From CAYFHQ01 sp964342805 (GTDB lineage: Bacteria; Bacillota; Clostridia; Peptostreptococcales; Acidaminobacteraceae), in the NCBI GenBank assembly GCA_964342805.1, contig CAYFHQ010000003.1:1-64000 (forward strand): a stretch of 64,000 nucleotides of DNA, read 5' to 3'. Below are positions 26,149-34,053 of the stretch, in pieces. Made by a program: the position numbers and the translations under genes. Below the pieces are notes generated by a model. It saw nothing but the letters and a program-made list of their open reading frames with translations. It did no database searches and was not told the DNA's origin. Position 1 is the first letter of the stretch; the number at the start of each line of letters is the position of its first letter.

Positions 26149-28215
26149 TTATTGTTTATGCTTGAGGGCCTTACGTACTTTTTCCATGGCCCGTTCATGG
26201 AAGTGGACTTGGGAATTGAAGTGGTTGTCTGCTGTGAGCATGACGGGCTTGTACTTGCCATTGGGTTGCTGGACCCGCATTTTAACGGTTTCCCTTAGGC
26301 TGATATCCAAGATTTGCTCCACTTCCTTTTGCAAGTCCTCTGCAACAATGGGGAACATGATCTCCACCCGGCGGTCAAGGTTACGGGGCATCCAGTCAGC
26401 ACTGGACATGTACATACGGCCCCCGCCCCCATCATGGAAGTAATAGATTCTGGAATGCTCCAAAAAGGTTCCCACAATGCTGTAAACCCGAATATTGTCG
26501 CTGAGACCCTCCACCCCACTGCGGAGGCAGCATATGCCCCGGATGATCAGGTCAATCCGAACCCCCGCTTGGGAAGCCTCATACAATCGGTCAATGATTT
26601 CCTCATCCACCAGGGAGTTCATTTTGCAGATAATCCTGGCCGGGACCCCCTTCCGGGCATTGACGGTCTCATTCTCAATGGACCTCAAAAAAGTCCGCCT
26701 CATATTGCCGGGAGCCGCTGCGATCTTTCTCCAGTTGGGTTCTTTGGCATAACCCGTAAGAGAATTAAAAAGGGCAGATATGTCCGCAGCAAAGTTCCGC
26801 CGGCAGGTAAACATCCCTGTGTCCGTATAGAGTTTGGCCGTGGAGTCGTTGTAATTTCCCGTCCCCATATGGACATACCTGCGGATCCCATCTTCCTCAT
26901 CCCGAACAACCAAAATGGTCTTACAGTGGATTTTCAGCCCTGTCAGGCCATAAATCACGTGACAACCCGCCTTTTCTAGACGTTTTGCCCAAATGATGTT
27001 GTTCTCCTCGTCAAAACGGGCCTTGAGTTCTACCAGCACCGTAACCTGCTTACCATTCTCAGCCGCCTTGACCAGGGCCTTGATAATGGGAGAATTGGCG
27101 CTGACCCTGTAGAGGGTCTGCTTGATGGCCAAAACCTTGGGATCTGTAGCCGCTTGCTCCACAAAACGAACCACTGGGTCAAAGCTGTCGTAGGGGTGGT
27201 GGAGCAAAATATCACCTTGGCGGATGGCTGCAAAGACATCCTTGCCGTGGGGAATAAAGTCTGCAACGTCATTGGGTTTCATGGCCTTCTTCTGCAAATG
27301 CCTAAACCGCTTATCCATGGACACAGCCATCCACTGGGTGGGGTCCAGTGGCCCCTTGGTCTCATAGATGTCGTCCCAATGGAGGTCCAGCCGTTTCTTT
27401 AAATACTTGACCATAACCCGGGGCATGGCGGCTTCATACTCCATCCGCACCGGAGCCCCCCACTTGCGCATTTTTATGGACTTTTCGATTTCGATCAGGA
27501 GGTCCTCTGCCTCGTCCTCGTCAATTGCCAAGTCCCCATTGCGGGTAATGCGAAAGGCGTAGGCGTCCAGGGTTTCATAGCCACCAAACAGTTCATGGAC
27601 CCTAGCCTTTATGACCTCTTCTAACATGATATGGTCCATGCCCGGGCCCGGAAGAGAAATCAACCGGTCCACCACAGTGGGGACCTGGACCACAGCAAAC
27701 TTTTCACCCTCGTCATGGGCAATCCATATGGCCACATTGAGACTCTTGTTGGCCAGAAGGGGAAAGGGGCGAGACGTATCGATGGCCATGGGCGTTAGGA
27801 TGGGAAAAACCACTTCATCAAAATAGCCATCCGCGTAGGCCTTTTGGTCACTGGAAAGTTGGCCATAAGCCAGGTAGCGAATTTCTTCTTTCTCCATAAT
27901 GGGCATGAGTTCGTCTACCAGGCAATCATAGAGGGCGTCCATCATCTGGTGGGTTTCCACAGAGATCTTTTCCAGTTGCTCCTTTGGACTTAAGCCCGCA
28001 GGGTCTTTTTTATCATAGCCTACTGCGATCTGGTCCAAGAGGCCCGCCACCCGGACCATAAAAAACTCATCCAAATTGGAGGCTGTGATGGCAATAAACT
28101 TGAGGCGCTCCATGACCGCTTCACTACGGTCTTGGGCCTCCTCCAAGACCCTCCAGTTAAAGTCCAGCCAAGAGAGTTCCCGGTTGATGTATCGTTCTGT
28201 TCCATTAGTCCACAT
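26149..28215 (-). CDS. ppk1: Polyphosphate kinase 1
   Basis: Reversibly polymerises the gamma-phosphate of ATP into polyphosphate; membrane-associated in known cases. The 688 residues span all four PPK1 domains: RYINRELSWLDFNWRVLEEA at residues 8-27, YHPYDSF-type HHPYDSFDPVVRFV near 339, and GLKIHCK with His430, the expected phosphohistidine. Also visible are YVHMGTGNYND with His449 and FLEHSRIYYFHDGG near 590. Key residues look intact. It overlaps the preceding ppx-like gene by 11 bases, so translation is coupled and the two products are made together. Confidence 0.96.
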   Translation of the reverse strand: MWTNGTERYINRELSWLDFNWRVLEEAQDRSEAVMERLKFIAITASNLDEFFMVRVAGLLDQIAVGYDKKDPAGLSPKEQLEKISVETHQMMDALYDCLVDELMPIMEKEEIRYLAYGQLSSDQKAYADGYFDEVVFPILTPMAIDTSRPFPLLANKSLNVAIWIAHDEGEKFAVVQVPTVVDRLISLPGPGMDHIMLEEVIKARVHELFGGYETLDAYAFRITRNGDLAIDEDEAEDLLIEIEKSIKMRKWGAPVRMEYEAAMPRVMVKYLKKRLDLHWDDIYETKGPLDPTQWMAVSMDKRFRHLQKKAMKPNDVADFIPHGKDVFAAIRQGDILLHHPYDSFDPVVRFVEQAATDPKVLAIKQTLYRVSANSPIIKALVKAAENGKQVTVLVELKARFDEENNIIWAKRLEKAGCHVIYGLTGLKIHCKTILVVRDEEDGIRRYVHMGTGNYNDSTAKLYTDTGMFTCRRNFAADISALFNSLTGYAKEPNWRKIAAAPGNMRRTFLRSIENETVNARKGVPARIICKMNSLVDEEIIDRLYEASQAGVRIDLIIRGICCLRSGVEGLSDNIRVYSIVGTFLEHSRIYYFHDGGGGRMYMSSADWMPRNLDRRVEIMFPIVAEDLQKEVEQILDISLRETVKMRVQQPNGKYKPVMLTADNHFNSQVHFHERAMEKVRKALKHKQ

Positions 28216-29746
28216 GCTTGTACCCTCTCTTGATCTCTAGTTTGGGGTTGACACCAAAAATCTCATTGAACCACTTGGCCGCCCGGTCAAAGTACCAGCC
28301 TTCCAGTTCATAGGGCACAGAAGTCTGGGCCTTCACCAGGAGGTCCCCCTTTTTATGGACCACTTGGCAGTCCTGAAATTTTTGTGTCCGGCTCTGGTCC
28401 AGAGACTCCGCAAGAAGGAGGATGGCAGCCATTTTTGTAATCCTGGTCTTTTGCTTGGGGGGCACACTGGGGCTGACAAACTCGTCTTCCTTGGACCCAT
28501 GCAAAAACTTATGGACGGTTTCTGCGATTATCAGCAGGTCCCTTTCCCTTAGGCCGACAATATTGAAGTTGCGTAACATGTCATAAATGATTTGATGATA
28601 GGCCTTGGTATCCTCAAAGCCAGCAATACCGTGAAGTATGGCTGCCAGTTGCATACGAAAACGATCCACCCGACCCAGGCCGTGGACCTTTTTTGTTTCG
28701 TCAAATATTTGCAGGGCCAAGGACTCCACCATCTGGGCATGGTCGACAATATGGTTATACTGCCTACCCAATCGTCTGGCAGAGGCTATGGAATGGCGGT
28801 TGAAGTCCTGGATTTCCTTCCTGTGAGACCTGTCATTGAGAAGTCGATTCATCAACAGGTCTACAAAGCGCAGGCGGATCACCGTCAGGGTCTGAGCCTT
28901 GGACATCTGCAACATCTTTCGGAAGATAGCCATGGCTGGCAGAAGGATGTCCGCCTCCCGATAGGTCAGGTCATAAGCAGCGACGATTTGCTCTGGGGTA
29001 CTGGCCTTAATATGGCTATACCTTTCCTCAAAGGTCTTTCGGTCTAAGGACACAACCCGGTCACCGCCATCCAGTTGGAAGGCGCGGGTCAAAAGGTCCG
29101 TTTGCTTGCCAGCCACAAGAACCTGGTGGGTCTTCTCCTTGGGTATATAGCGTTTGAACAAATGGACAGCATTGTCCAGGTAGTCGTCCAGGAAGGAGGC
29201 AAAGCCCTCCGATTCCAACAAGCTATCCCCCACTTTTTCCCTCAACCTCAAGGTCCCCAGGGGAATGTTTTGGGTCACATGGATGGCCTCTCCACTATAA
29301 TGGGTCACACCGATATTGCCTGTACCCACATAGGCGATCAGGGCTGGTTCCTTGGCAAAGGATTCCTGGCCCTCGATAATCTCAACAATCTGATTATAAA
29401 AGTACATTTTCTCTTCAGCGTCTTCAAAAACCGAGACCTCAAGCCCCGTTTCAAAAGACAGCTGGTCCAGGACAAACTCCCGGTTTCTGGCCTCCCTCAG
29501 GGCGGTGGTGCCAAACACCTGCAGGTCTTCTATGCCATAATCTCCTGCCAAACGTTTGAAGTCTTTGATCCGGTTGGCCACTTGCTCTATGGTCTGTAGC
29601 TGAATCCGACCACTTGTAAAGGACTCGTGCCCCAAGGCGATATTACTTTCAACGAATTCCAGCTCTTCTATCCCATCCTCCGTCAACTCGGCGGCATAAA
29701 ACTGGAGTACTCTTGATCCAATATAAATGACTGCGGCTCGATTCAA
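28205..29746 (-). CDS. Divergent Ppx/GppA-family protein with degenerate HD-like region
   Basis: The 513 residues follow the Ppx/GppA fold (sugar-kinase/actin-type N-terminal half plus a C-terminal HD-like helical half), the family of exopolyphosphatases and pppGpp phosphatases. Several catalytic positions look changed. The first phosphate loop reads AVIYIGSRV instead of a D-x-G-S-N pattern, and the second reads YVGTGNIGV instead of D-x-GGGS. The HD position is LHGIAGF instead of LHDIG. GTTALREARN and EDAEEKMYF, with the possible base Glu, are kept. It starts at a TTG (29746) behind GGGGGG. Placement directly before ppk1, with 11-base overlap, ties it to polyphosphate. It may be a binding or regulatory protein and not an active phosphatase. 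Confidence 0.75.
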   Translation of the reverse strand: MNRAAVIYIGSRVLQFYAAELTEDGIEELEFVESNIALGHESFTSGRIQLQTIEQVANRIKDFKRLAGDYGIEDLQVFGTTALREARNREFVLDQLSFETGLEVSVFEDAEEKMYFYNQIVEIIEGQESFAKEPALIAYVGTGNIGVTHYSGEAIHVTQNIPLGTLRLREKVGDSLLESEGFASFLDDYLDNAVHLFKRYIPKEKTHQVLVAGKQTDLLTRAFQLDGGDRVVSLDRKTFEERYSHIKASTPEQIVAAYDLTYREADILLPAMAIFRKMLQMSKAQTLTVIRLRFVDLLMNRLLNDRSHRKEIQDFNRHSIASARRLGRQYNHIVDHAQMVESLALQIFDETKKVHGLGRVDRFRMQLAAILHGIAGFEDTKAYHQIIYDMLRNFNIVGLRERDLLIIAETVHKFLHGSKEDEFVSPSVPPKQKTRITKMAAILLLAESLDQSRTQKFQDCQVVHKKGDLLVKAQTSVPYELEGWYFDRAAKWFNEIFGVNPKLEIKRGYKHVD

Positions 29747-29969
29747 TCCTCTTCCCCCCCTTACGATCTATGTCAATTGTAGGTTCTTTACTGGTCACAA
29801 GGGTTATGTCCCTGTTAACTTTGTTATGCCCATTTGTGGACAACCTTACGCAAACCACCATGGACTTGTCATCAATTCCTCATGATTTTCTAATCTAGTC
29901 CCCAAGTTCCTTTAATCCCCGGCCGTTACACTGGAGTCAGAAGTTAACAAGAAAAGAGAGGTGAACAAC

Positions 29970-30182
29970 ATGTTAGAATTGATTTTAGGTCTTGTAATCT
30001 TATACGCGGTCTTCCGCTTTTTCATTTCCCTTGGCTTTGGAATCGTGAAAATCGCCATCGGCCTTGCCGGTGTAGCCATTGCCCTAGTGATCCTGCCCGT
30101 TGCTTTTGCACTGATCATCCCCCTTGCGATCGGTGTCATTGCAGTCAGTGTGATCCTGAGCATCTTTAAAGCCATATTCTGA
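29970..30182 (+). CDS. Small two-helix membrane protein, unknown
   Basis: A 70-residue, almost wholly hydrophobic protein beginning MLELILGLVILYAVFRF, with two predicted membrane helices and a single basic patch between them. The ATG at 29970 has AGAGAGGTG six bases upstream. A GTG at 29961 is in frame but lies inside that site. A clear terminator follows 15 bases after the stop, which supports a real one-gene transcript. It is divergent from the ppx-like gene. I do not recognise a family. Confidence 0.65.
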   Translation: MLELILGLVILYAVFRFFISLGFGIVKIAIGLAGVAIALVILPVAFALIIPLAIGVIAVSVILSIFKAIF

Positions 30183-30196
30183 TCAAACCATAAAGA

Positions 30197-30245
30197 AAAG
30201 AGGTGTCTTCCCTTCGCATACAGGGTGACACCTCTTTTCCTTTTT
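30197..30245. terminator. Terminator shared by the small membrane gene and the rib operon
   Basis: AAAAGAGGTGTC pairs with GACACCTCTTTT, followed on the plus strand by CCTTTTTG. The A-rich left flank gives a T run on the minus strand, so it can end both convergent transcripts. Confidence 0.85.
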
Positions 30246-30277
30246 GTATAAGATGCGCCTTGGCCCACGACAATAGG

Positions 30278-30742
30278 CTAGGCAATGTTTTCCATGAGTC
30301 GTACCATTTCAATGAGGCCCAGGGCAGCTTCAAATCCCTTGTTACCAGACTTGGCTCCAGCTCGGTCTGCTGCTTGGTCCACTGTGTCAGTGGTAAGGAT
30401 GCCAAACATAACCGGTGTCTCATAATCCATGGACACGGTTGCAATACCCTTGGACACTTCTGCACACACGTAGTCAAAATGTGGTGTCTCCCCACGGATG
30501 ACTGCGCCCAGGCAAATAACGCCGTCATAGTTGCCTGTAGCTACAACCTTCTTTGTTACCAGTGGGATTTCAAAGGCACCTGGCACATAGTAGATGTCCA
30601 CCTGGTCAAGGTCTACACCATTCCTTCGCAGGCCATCCTTGGCCCCGTCCACCAGGCGGCTTACAATCCAATCGTTGAAACGTGCAGCGACGATGGCTAC
30701 CTTCATTTGCTCTCCGTTTAATAGACCTTCAATTGTTTTCAT
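30278..30742 (-). CDS. ribH: 6,7-dimethyl-8-ribityllumazine synthase
   Basis: Condenses the RibA/RibD pyrimidine product with dihydroxybutanone phosphate to lumazine, the penultimate step of riboflavin synthesis. Its 154 residues show the family core: VAARFNDWIVSRLVDGA, VPGAFEIPLVTKKV near residue 52, GAVIRGETPHFDYVCAEVSKGI near 77, and VMFGILTTDTVDQAADRAG. The His in the ETPHFDYV motif is the catalytic one. It overlaps the ribBA stop by four bases (ATGA). It is the last gene of the FMN-controlled operon. Confidence 0.97.
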   Translation of the reverse strand: MKTIEGLLNGEQMKVAIVAARFNDWIVSRLVDGAKDGLRRNGVDLDQVDIYYVPGAFEIPLVTKKVVATGNYDGVICLGAVIRGETPHFDYVCAEVSKGIATVSMDYETPVMFGILTTDTVDQAADRAGAKSGNKGFEAALGLIEMVRLMENIA

Positions 30743-31932
30743 ACGATCTCCTCCATTGCGTATAGGTGGCCCATACGCTCTCTTTTTGTTTTCATGTATT
30801 CCTTATTGGCCTCATGGATGCCCGTCACAAGGGCTTGTCGATGATGCACACCTAATCCATTTTCCTCAAGTCCACTGATTTTTAGGGGGTTGTTGGTCAG
30901 CAGGGTCACGTCTGTAAATCCAGCCTCTTTCAAGGCCTGGGCTGCCAGTCCATAGTCCCTGTTGTCTTCTGGAAGACCCAGAGCCAGGTTGGCATCCACC
31001 GTGTCCATGCCCTGGTCTTGGTGGTGGTAGGCATTGATTTTGTTGACAAGGCCAATTCCCCGTCCCTCCTGTCGCAGGTACAAGATAATACCAGCCCCTT
31101 CTTTGGAAATCGTCTCCATGGCTCTTTCCAATTGGTTGCCACAATCACATTTGTTGGACCCAAACACGTCACCAGTCAGGCATTCGGAATGCATACGGAC
31201 TAGAGGGGCTGTCTGCTGGTGCGCATCTCCATAAATCAACATGGCATGTTCCAGCTCGGAATTTGGTGACTTAAAGGCCTGGATGGTGAAATGGCCATAT
31301 TGGGTGGGCAGGTTTGCCTGGTCAGACCATATGAGCTCTTGTTTATAGGCTACCAGTTCAGCGATGGAGATCATCTGTAACTGGTGCTTTTGGGCATAGG
31401 CTTCCAGGCTGGCGCCACGGAGCATGGTCCCATCGTCACCCATGATCTCACAAATGACACCTGCCGGTTCAAGGCCTGCCATCTTTGCCAGGTCCACAGC
31501 TGCTTCTGTATGGCCTTGTCGCTTGAGGACACCCCCTGGATTGGCGATCAGGGGGAAAATATGCCCTGGTTTACGAAAGTCCTTGGCACTGGCTCCTGAC
31601 CGTAGCATGGCTGCGATGGACTCTGCCCGGTCAAAGGCAGAAATGCCTGTGGTTGTATTTTGGCCATCGATGGACACCGTGAAGGCTGTGCCCATGGGGT
31701 CTTCATTGTTGACTACCATACGGGGAAGTTCCAGTTGATGGGCCAGCTGATCCTCAATGGGTACACAGATCAGACCTCGACCCTCCTTGGCCATGAAACT
31801 GATGGCTTCCGGCGTTGCCATGGAGGCTGCCATGAGCAGGTCGCCTTCGTCCTCCCTATCTGGATGGTCCGTAACAATGATCATTTCACCACGGGCAATG
31901 GCTGCCACTGCTGCTTCTACTTTGTTTTTCAT
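30739..31932 (-). CDS. ribBA: Bifunctional dihydroxybutanone phosphate synthase / GTP cyclohydrolase II
   Basis: Supplies both precursors of riboflavin. The N-terminal half (1-200) is RibB, with DHPDREDEGDLLMAA and the GHTEAAVDLA motif. The C-terminal half (205-397) is RibA, with the zinc ligands in CLTGDVFGSNKCDCG and the QEGRGIGL loop. A strong AAGGAGG lies in the end of ribE and places the ATG two bases after that stop. The fusion is common in Bacillota. Confidence 0.97.
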   Translation of the reverse strand: MKNKVEAAVAAIARGEMIIVTDHPDREDEGDLLMAASMATPEAISFMAKEGRGLICVPIEDQLAHQLELPRMVVNNEDPMGTAFTVSIDGQNTTTGISAFDRAESIAAMLRSGASAKDFRKPGHIFPLIANPGGVLKRQGHTEAAVDLAKMAGLEPAGVICEIMGDDGTMLRGASLEAYAQKHQLQMISIAELVAYKQELIWSDQANLPTQYGHFTIQAFKSPNSELEHAMLIYGDAHQQTAPLVRMHSECLTGDVFGSNKCDCGNQLERAMETISKEGAGIILYLRQEGRGIGLVNKINAYHHQDQGMDTVDANLALGLPEDNRDYGLAAQALKEAGFTDVTLLTNNPLKISGLEENGLGVHHRQALVTGIHEANKEYMKTKRERMGHLYAMEEIV

Positions 31933-31934
31933 GC

Positions 31935-32534
31935 CTATACCTCCTTATGCCAAGTGAGCATCCGCTCCACGTATTTTGCAATCATATCGGTTTCAATGTG
32001 GACCTTGCTGCCCACTTTTATATGTTGTAGGGTGGTTTCTTGCTGGGTGTGGGGGATGATGGACACCATAAACTCTGTCCCCCTGACGTCTGCCACTGTC
32101 AAACTTATGCCATCAATGGCCACAGACCCCTTGGGGAGAATGTAACGCATGGTGGGAATGGTAGAGGGTCTGATCCAGATTTTAATGGCGAACCCATCCT
32201 TGCGAATAGCCGTAACCCGGCCTGTTCCATCCACGTGACCACTGACCATATGGCCGTCCAGTCTGCTGGTTGCCAGCATGGCCCTTTCCAAGTTGACGAC
32301 TTGGTCTTTCTTATAGGCCTTGACGTTGGTCGTGCCCAGGGTTTGCCCCATGACATCCACTGTAAAAGTGGCTGCCGTTTGGGTGGTCACGGTGAGGCAA
32401 ATCCCATTTACAGCTATGCTGTCACCAATTTTGGTTTCCTTGACCAAGTCACTTTCTATGGTGAGCCGGTAGCCTGCCTGGCTCTTTTCTATGGCTTGCA
32501 GGCGGCCGGTGGTTTCTATAAGTCCTGTGAACAT
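31935..32534 (-). CDS. ribE: Riboflavin synthase, alpha subunit
   Basis: Dismutates two lumazine molecules into riboflavin and the RibH substrate. The 199 residues consist of two similar lumazine-binding barrels. It begins with the hallmark MFTGLIETTG, has GICLTV near residue 48 and GISLTV near 145, and ends with a helix. Start at 32534, one base after the ribD stop. An in-frame upstream ATG would lie deep inside ribD and is rejected. In B. subtilis nomenclature this is ribB. Confidence 0.97.
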   Translation of the reverse strand: MFTGLIETTGRLQAIEKSQAGYRLTIESDLVKETKIGDSIAVNGICLTVTTQTAATFTVDVMGQTLGTTNVKAYKKDQVVNLERAMLATSRLDGHMVSGHVDGTGRVTAIRKDGFAIKIWIRPSTIPTMRYILPKGSVAIDGISLTVADVRGTEFMVSIIPHTQQETTLQHIKVGSKVHIETDMIAKYVERMLTWHKEV

Positions 32535-32535
32535 G

Positions 32536-33684
32536 CTAACCCCTTTCCCCCGGGACAAACCGAAGATAGAGGTCTGGCCCAATCTGCTTGTTTTCTTTGA
32601 GGACGAACCCATGGGCATCTGCCATTTTTGAGAGGTTCATATTACGAACGGGCGCCCTGCCCTTGGCATTGCCAATGACTTTGGGGGCAAGGTATATCTC
32701 GACCTCGTCTACTAGGCCCCTTTCAATCATGGTCCCATGGAGGAAGCCGCCTCCCTCACAGAGGACGTGGTTGACCCCTCTTTGACCCAATTTGACTAGG
32801 ACTTGGTCGACCTCAAGCCCCTTGTGGTTTTCCTCAACAATCCAAACTTCTGCTCCAGCTGCTTGCCACTGGTCTCGCCGTTCCTTGGGGCAGGTCTCAC
32901 TGGTAACAGCGATGACCTGACCGCCTGCTTTCGTGAAAATATGGGCTGTAGGCGGTACATTGCCCCTTGCATCCAGAAATACACGCAGGGGCTGGTGCAC
33001 AATCTCTAGTACCCCTGGCCCTTCTGGTCTAGCTGTAAGGGTGGGATTATCTGCCAGCATGGTTCCTGTGCCCACTAGCATGGCTCCGACCTGGTGACGA
33101 AGGTAGTGGGCAGCCTGCCTGGACTCCGGACTACTCACCCACCGGCTGTCTCCTGTGTCTGTGGCAATTTGCCCGTCCAGGGTCATGGCCCATTTGGCAG
33201 TCACCAGGGGCAGTCCGGTTTGAATATGTTTGGCAAAGGGGGCGATCAAGTCCTTGCATTGGTCTTCGAGCACACCCACTGTCACTTCAACTCCGCTGGA
33301 CTCAAGAGTTTCCTTACCTCCACCAGCGATCTCGACATTGGGGTCCAAGGTGCCAATGACAACCCGCTTCACACCGGCTTCCACCAGTGTTTTGGCACAA
33401 GGTGGTGTCTTCCCATAATGGTTACATGGCTCCAGGGTAACGTAGATCGTCGCCCCTTGCCCGCCTCTTTGACCATGCTTTTGCGCTTCCTTGAGAGCCA
33501 TGACTTCTGCATGGTCCTCACCGGCTCTTACATGCCACCCCTGACCGATGACCTGGCCGTCCTTGACCAAGACTGCACCCACCATGGGGTTGGGGGCCGC
33601 GGCTCCACCGGCCTCCTTGGCTAGACACAAGGCTTGATTCATATAGACTTCATCTTCTGCATATCTCTTGTCTAGTGCTACCAT
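32536..33684 (-). CDS. ribD: Riboflavin biosynthesis deaminase/reductase
   Basis: Carries out the second and third steps of the pyrimidine branch of riboflavin synthesis. The N-terminal deaminase domain shows the zinc site HAEVMALKEA and PCNHYGKTPPC. The C-terminal reductase domain (from about 155) begins VTAKWAMTLDGQIAT and contains LCEGGGFLHG. I place the start at the ATG at 33684, giving 382 residues. The nearest SD-like AAAGGA is 12 bases away, and the frame is open to a GTG at 33723 that overlaps a leader terminator. First gene of the rib operon. Confidence 0.95.
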   Translation of the reverse strand: MVALDKRYAEDEVYMNQALCLAKEAGGAAAPNPMVGAVLVKDGQVIGQGWHVRAGEDHAEVMALKEAQKHGQRGGQGATIYVTLEPCNHYGKTPPCAKTLVEAGVKRVVIGTLDPNVEIAGGGKETLESSGVEVTVGVLEDQCKDLIAPFAKHIQTGLPLVTAKWAMTLDGQIATDTGDSRWVSSPESRQAAHYLRHQVGAMLVGTGTMLADNPTLTARPEGPGVLEIVHQPLRVFLDARGNVPPTAHIFTKAGGQVIAVTSETCPKERRDQWQAAGAEVWIVEENHKGLEVDQVLVKLGQRGVNHVLCEGGGFLHGTMIERGLVDEVEIYLAPKVIGNAKGRAPVRNMNLSKMADAHGFVLKENKQIGPDLYLRFVPGERG

Positions 33685-33743
33685 ATTGATCGCCGATCCT
33701 TTCTGTAATGGGAGGGCCCACACTACCAGATTTACTCGTGCAA

Positions 33744-33776
33744 ATAAAAAAGCCCTGAACAGGTACGTTCAGGGCT
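33744..33776 (-). terminator. Second leader terminator, just upstream of ribD
   Basis: AGCCCTGAAC pairs with GTTCAGGGCT around a six-base loop, then seven nearly unbroken T on the minus strand. It is separate from the riboswitch expression platform, so the leader holds two intrinsic terminators in series. Confidence 0.85.
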
Positions 33777-33842
33777 TTTGCTTCGTTCTTCGTTCGTTAT
33801 CGATCAATTTCACACTTTCTCTCACCTTCAAATGAAGGTGAT

Positions 33843-33880
33843 TGTGAAAAATAAAACCCTGATTCCAAATAGAATCAGGG
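33843..33880 (-). terminator. Expression-platform terminator of the FMN riboswitch
   Basis: CCCTGATTC pairs with GAATCAGGG around a five- to six-base loop, then TTTTATTTTT on the minus strand. It lies about 20 bases downstream of the aptamer, as expected for ligand-controlled termination. Confidence 0.88.
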
Positions 33881-33900
33881 CCTTGTCGACTACGTCATTT

Positions 33901-34010
33901 TTCCTTCTTTCATCCAGACTGTACTGTCGGTACTGGAATTACACCAGTTCAACCTTTCGGTTCGCGGACTATCACCGCCGGTCGGGAATTTCACCCTGCC
34001 CTGAAGGATA
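33901..34010 (-). promoter_or_regulatory. FMN riboswitch (RFN element)
   Basis: The minus strand has the conserved RFN blocks in order: CAGGGCAGGGTGAAATTCCC, GACCGGCGGTGATAGTCCGCGA, and the TGGTGTAATTCCAGTACCGACAGT region. It ends with the GTCTGGATGAAAGAAG segment. Bound FMN should favour the terminator and shut down ribDEAH transcription. Confidence 0.97.
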
Positions 34011-34024
34011 TTCAATTCACATTC

Positions 34025-34053
34025 ATCCTACACCTTTGTTTTTCGCCTGTCAA
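34025..34053 (-). promoter_or_regulatory. SigA promoter of the riboflavin operon
   Basis: TTGACA, 17 bp, TAGGAT on the minus strand. It overlaps the last codons of the upstream kinase gene and gives a start about eight bases before the RFN element. Confidence 0.8.
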
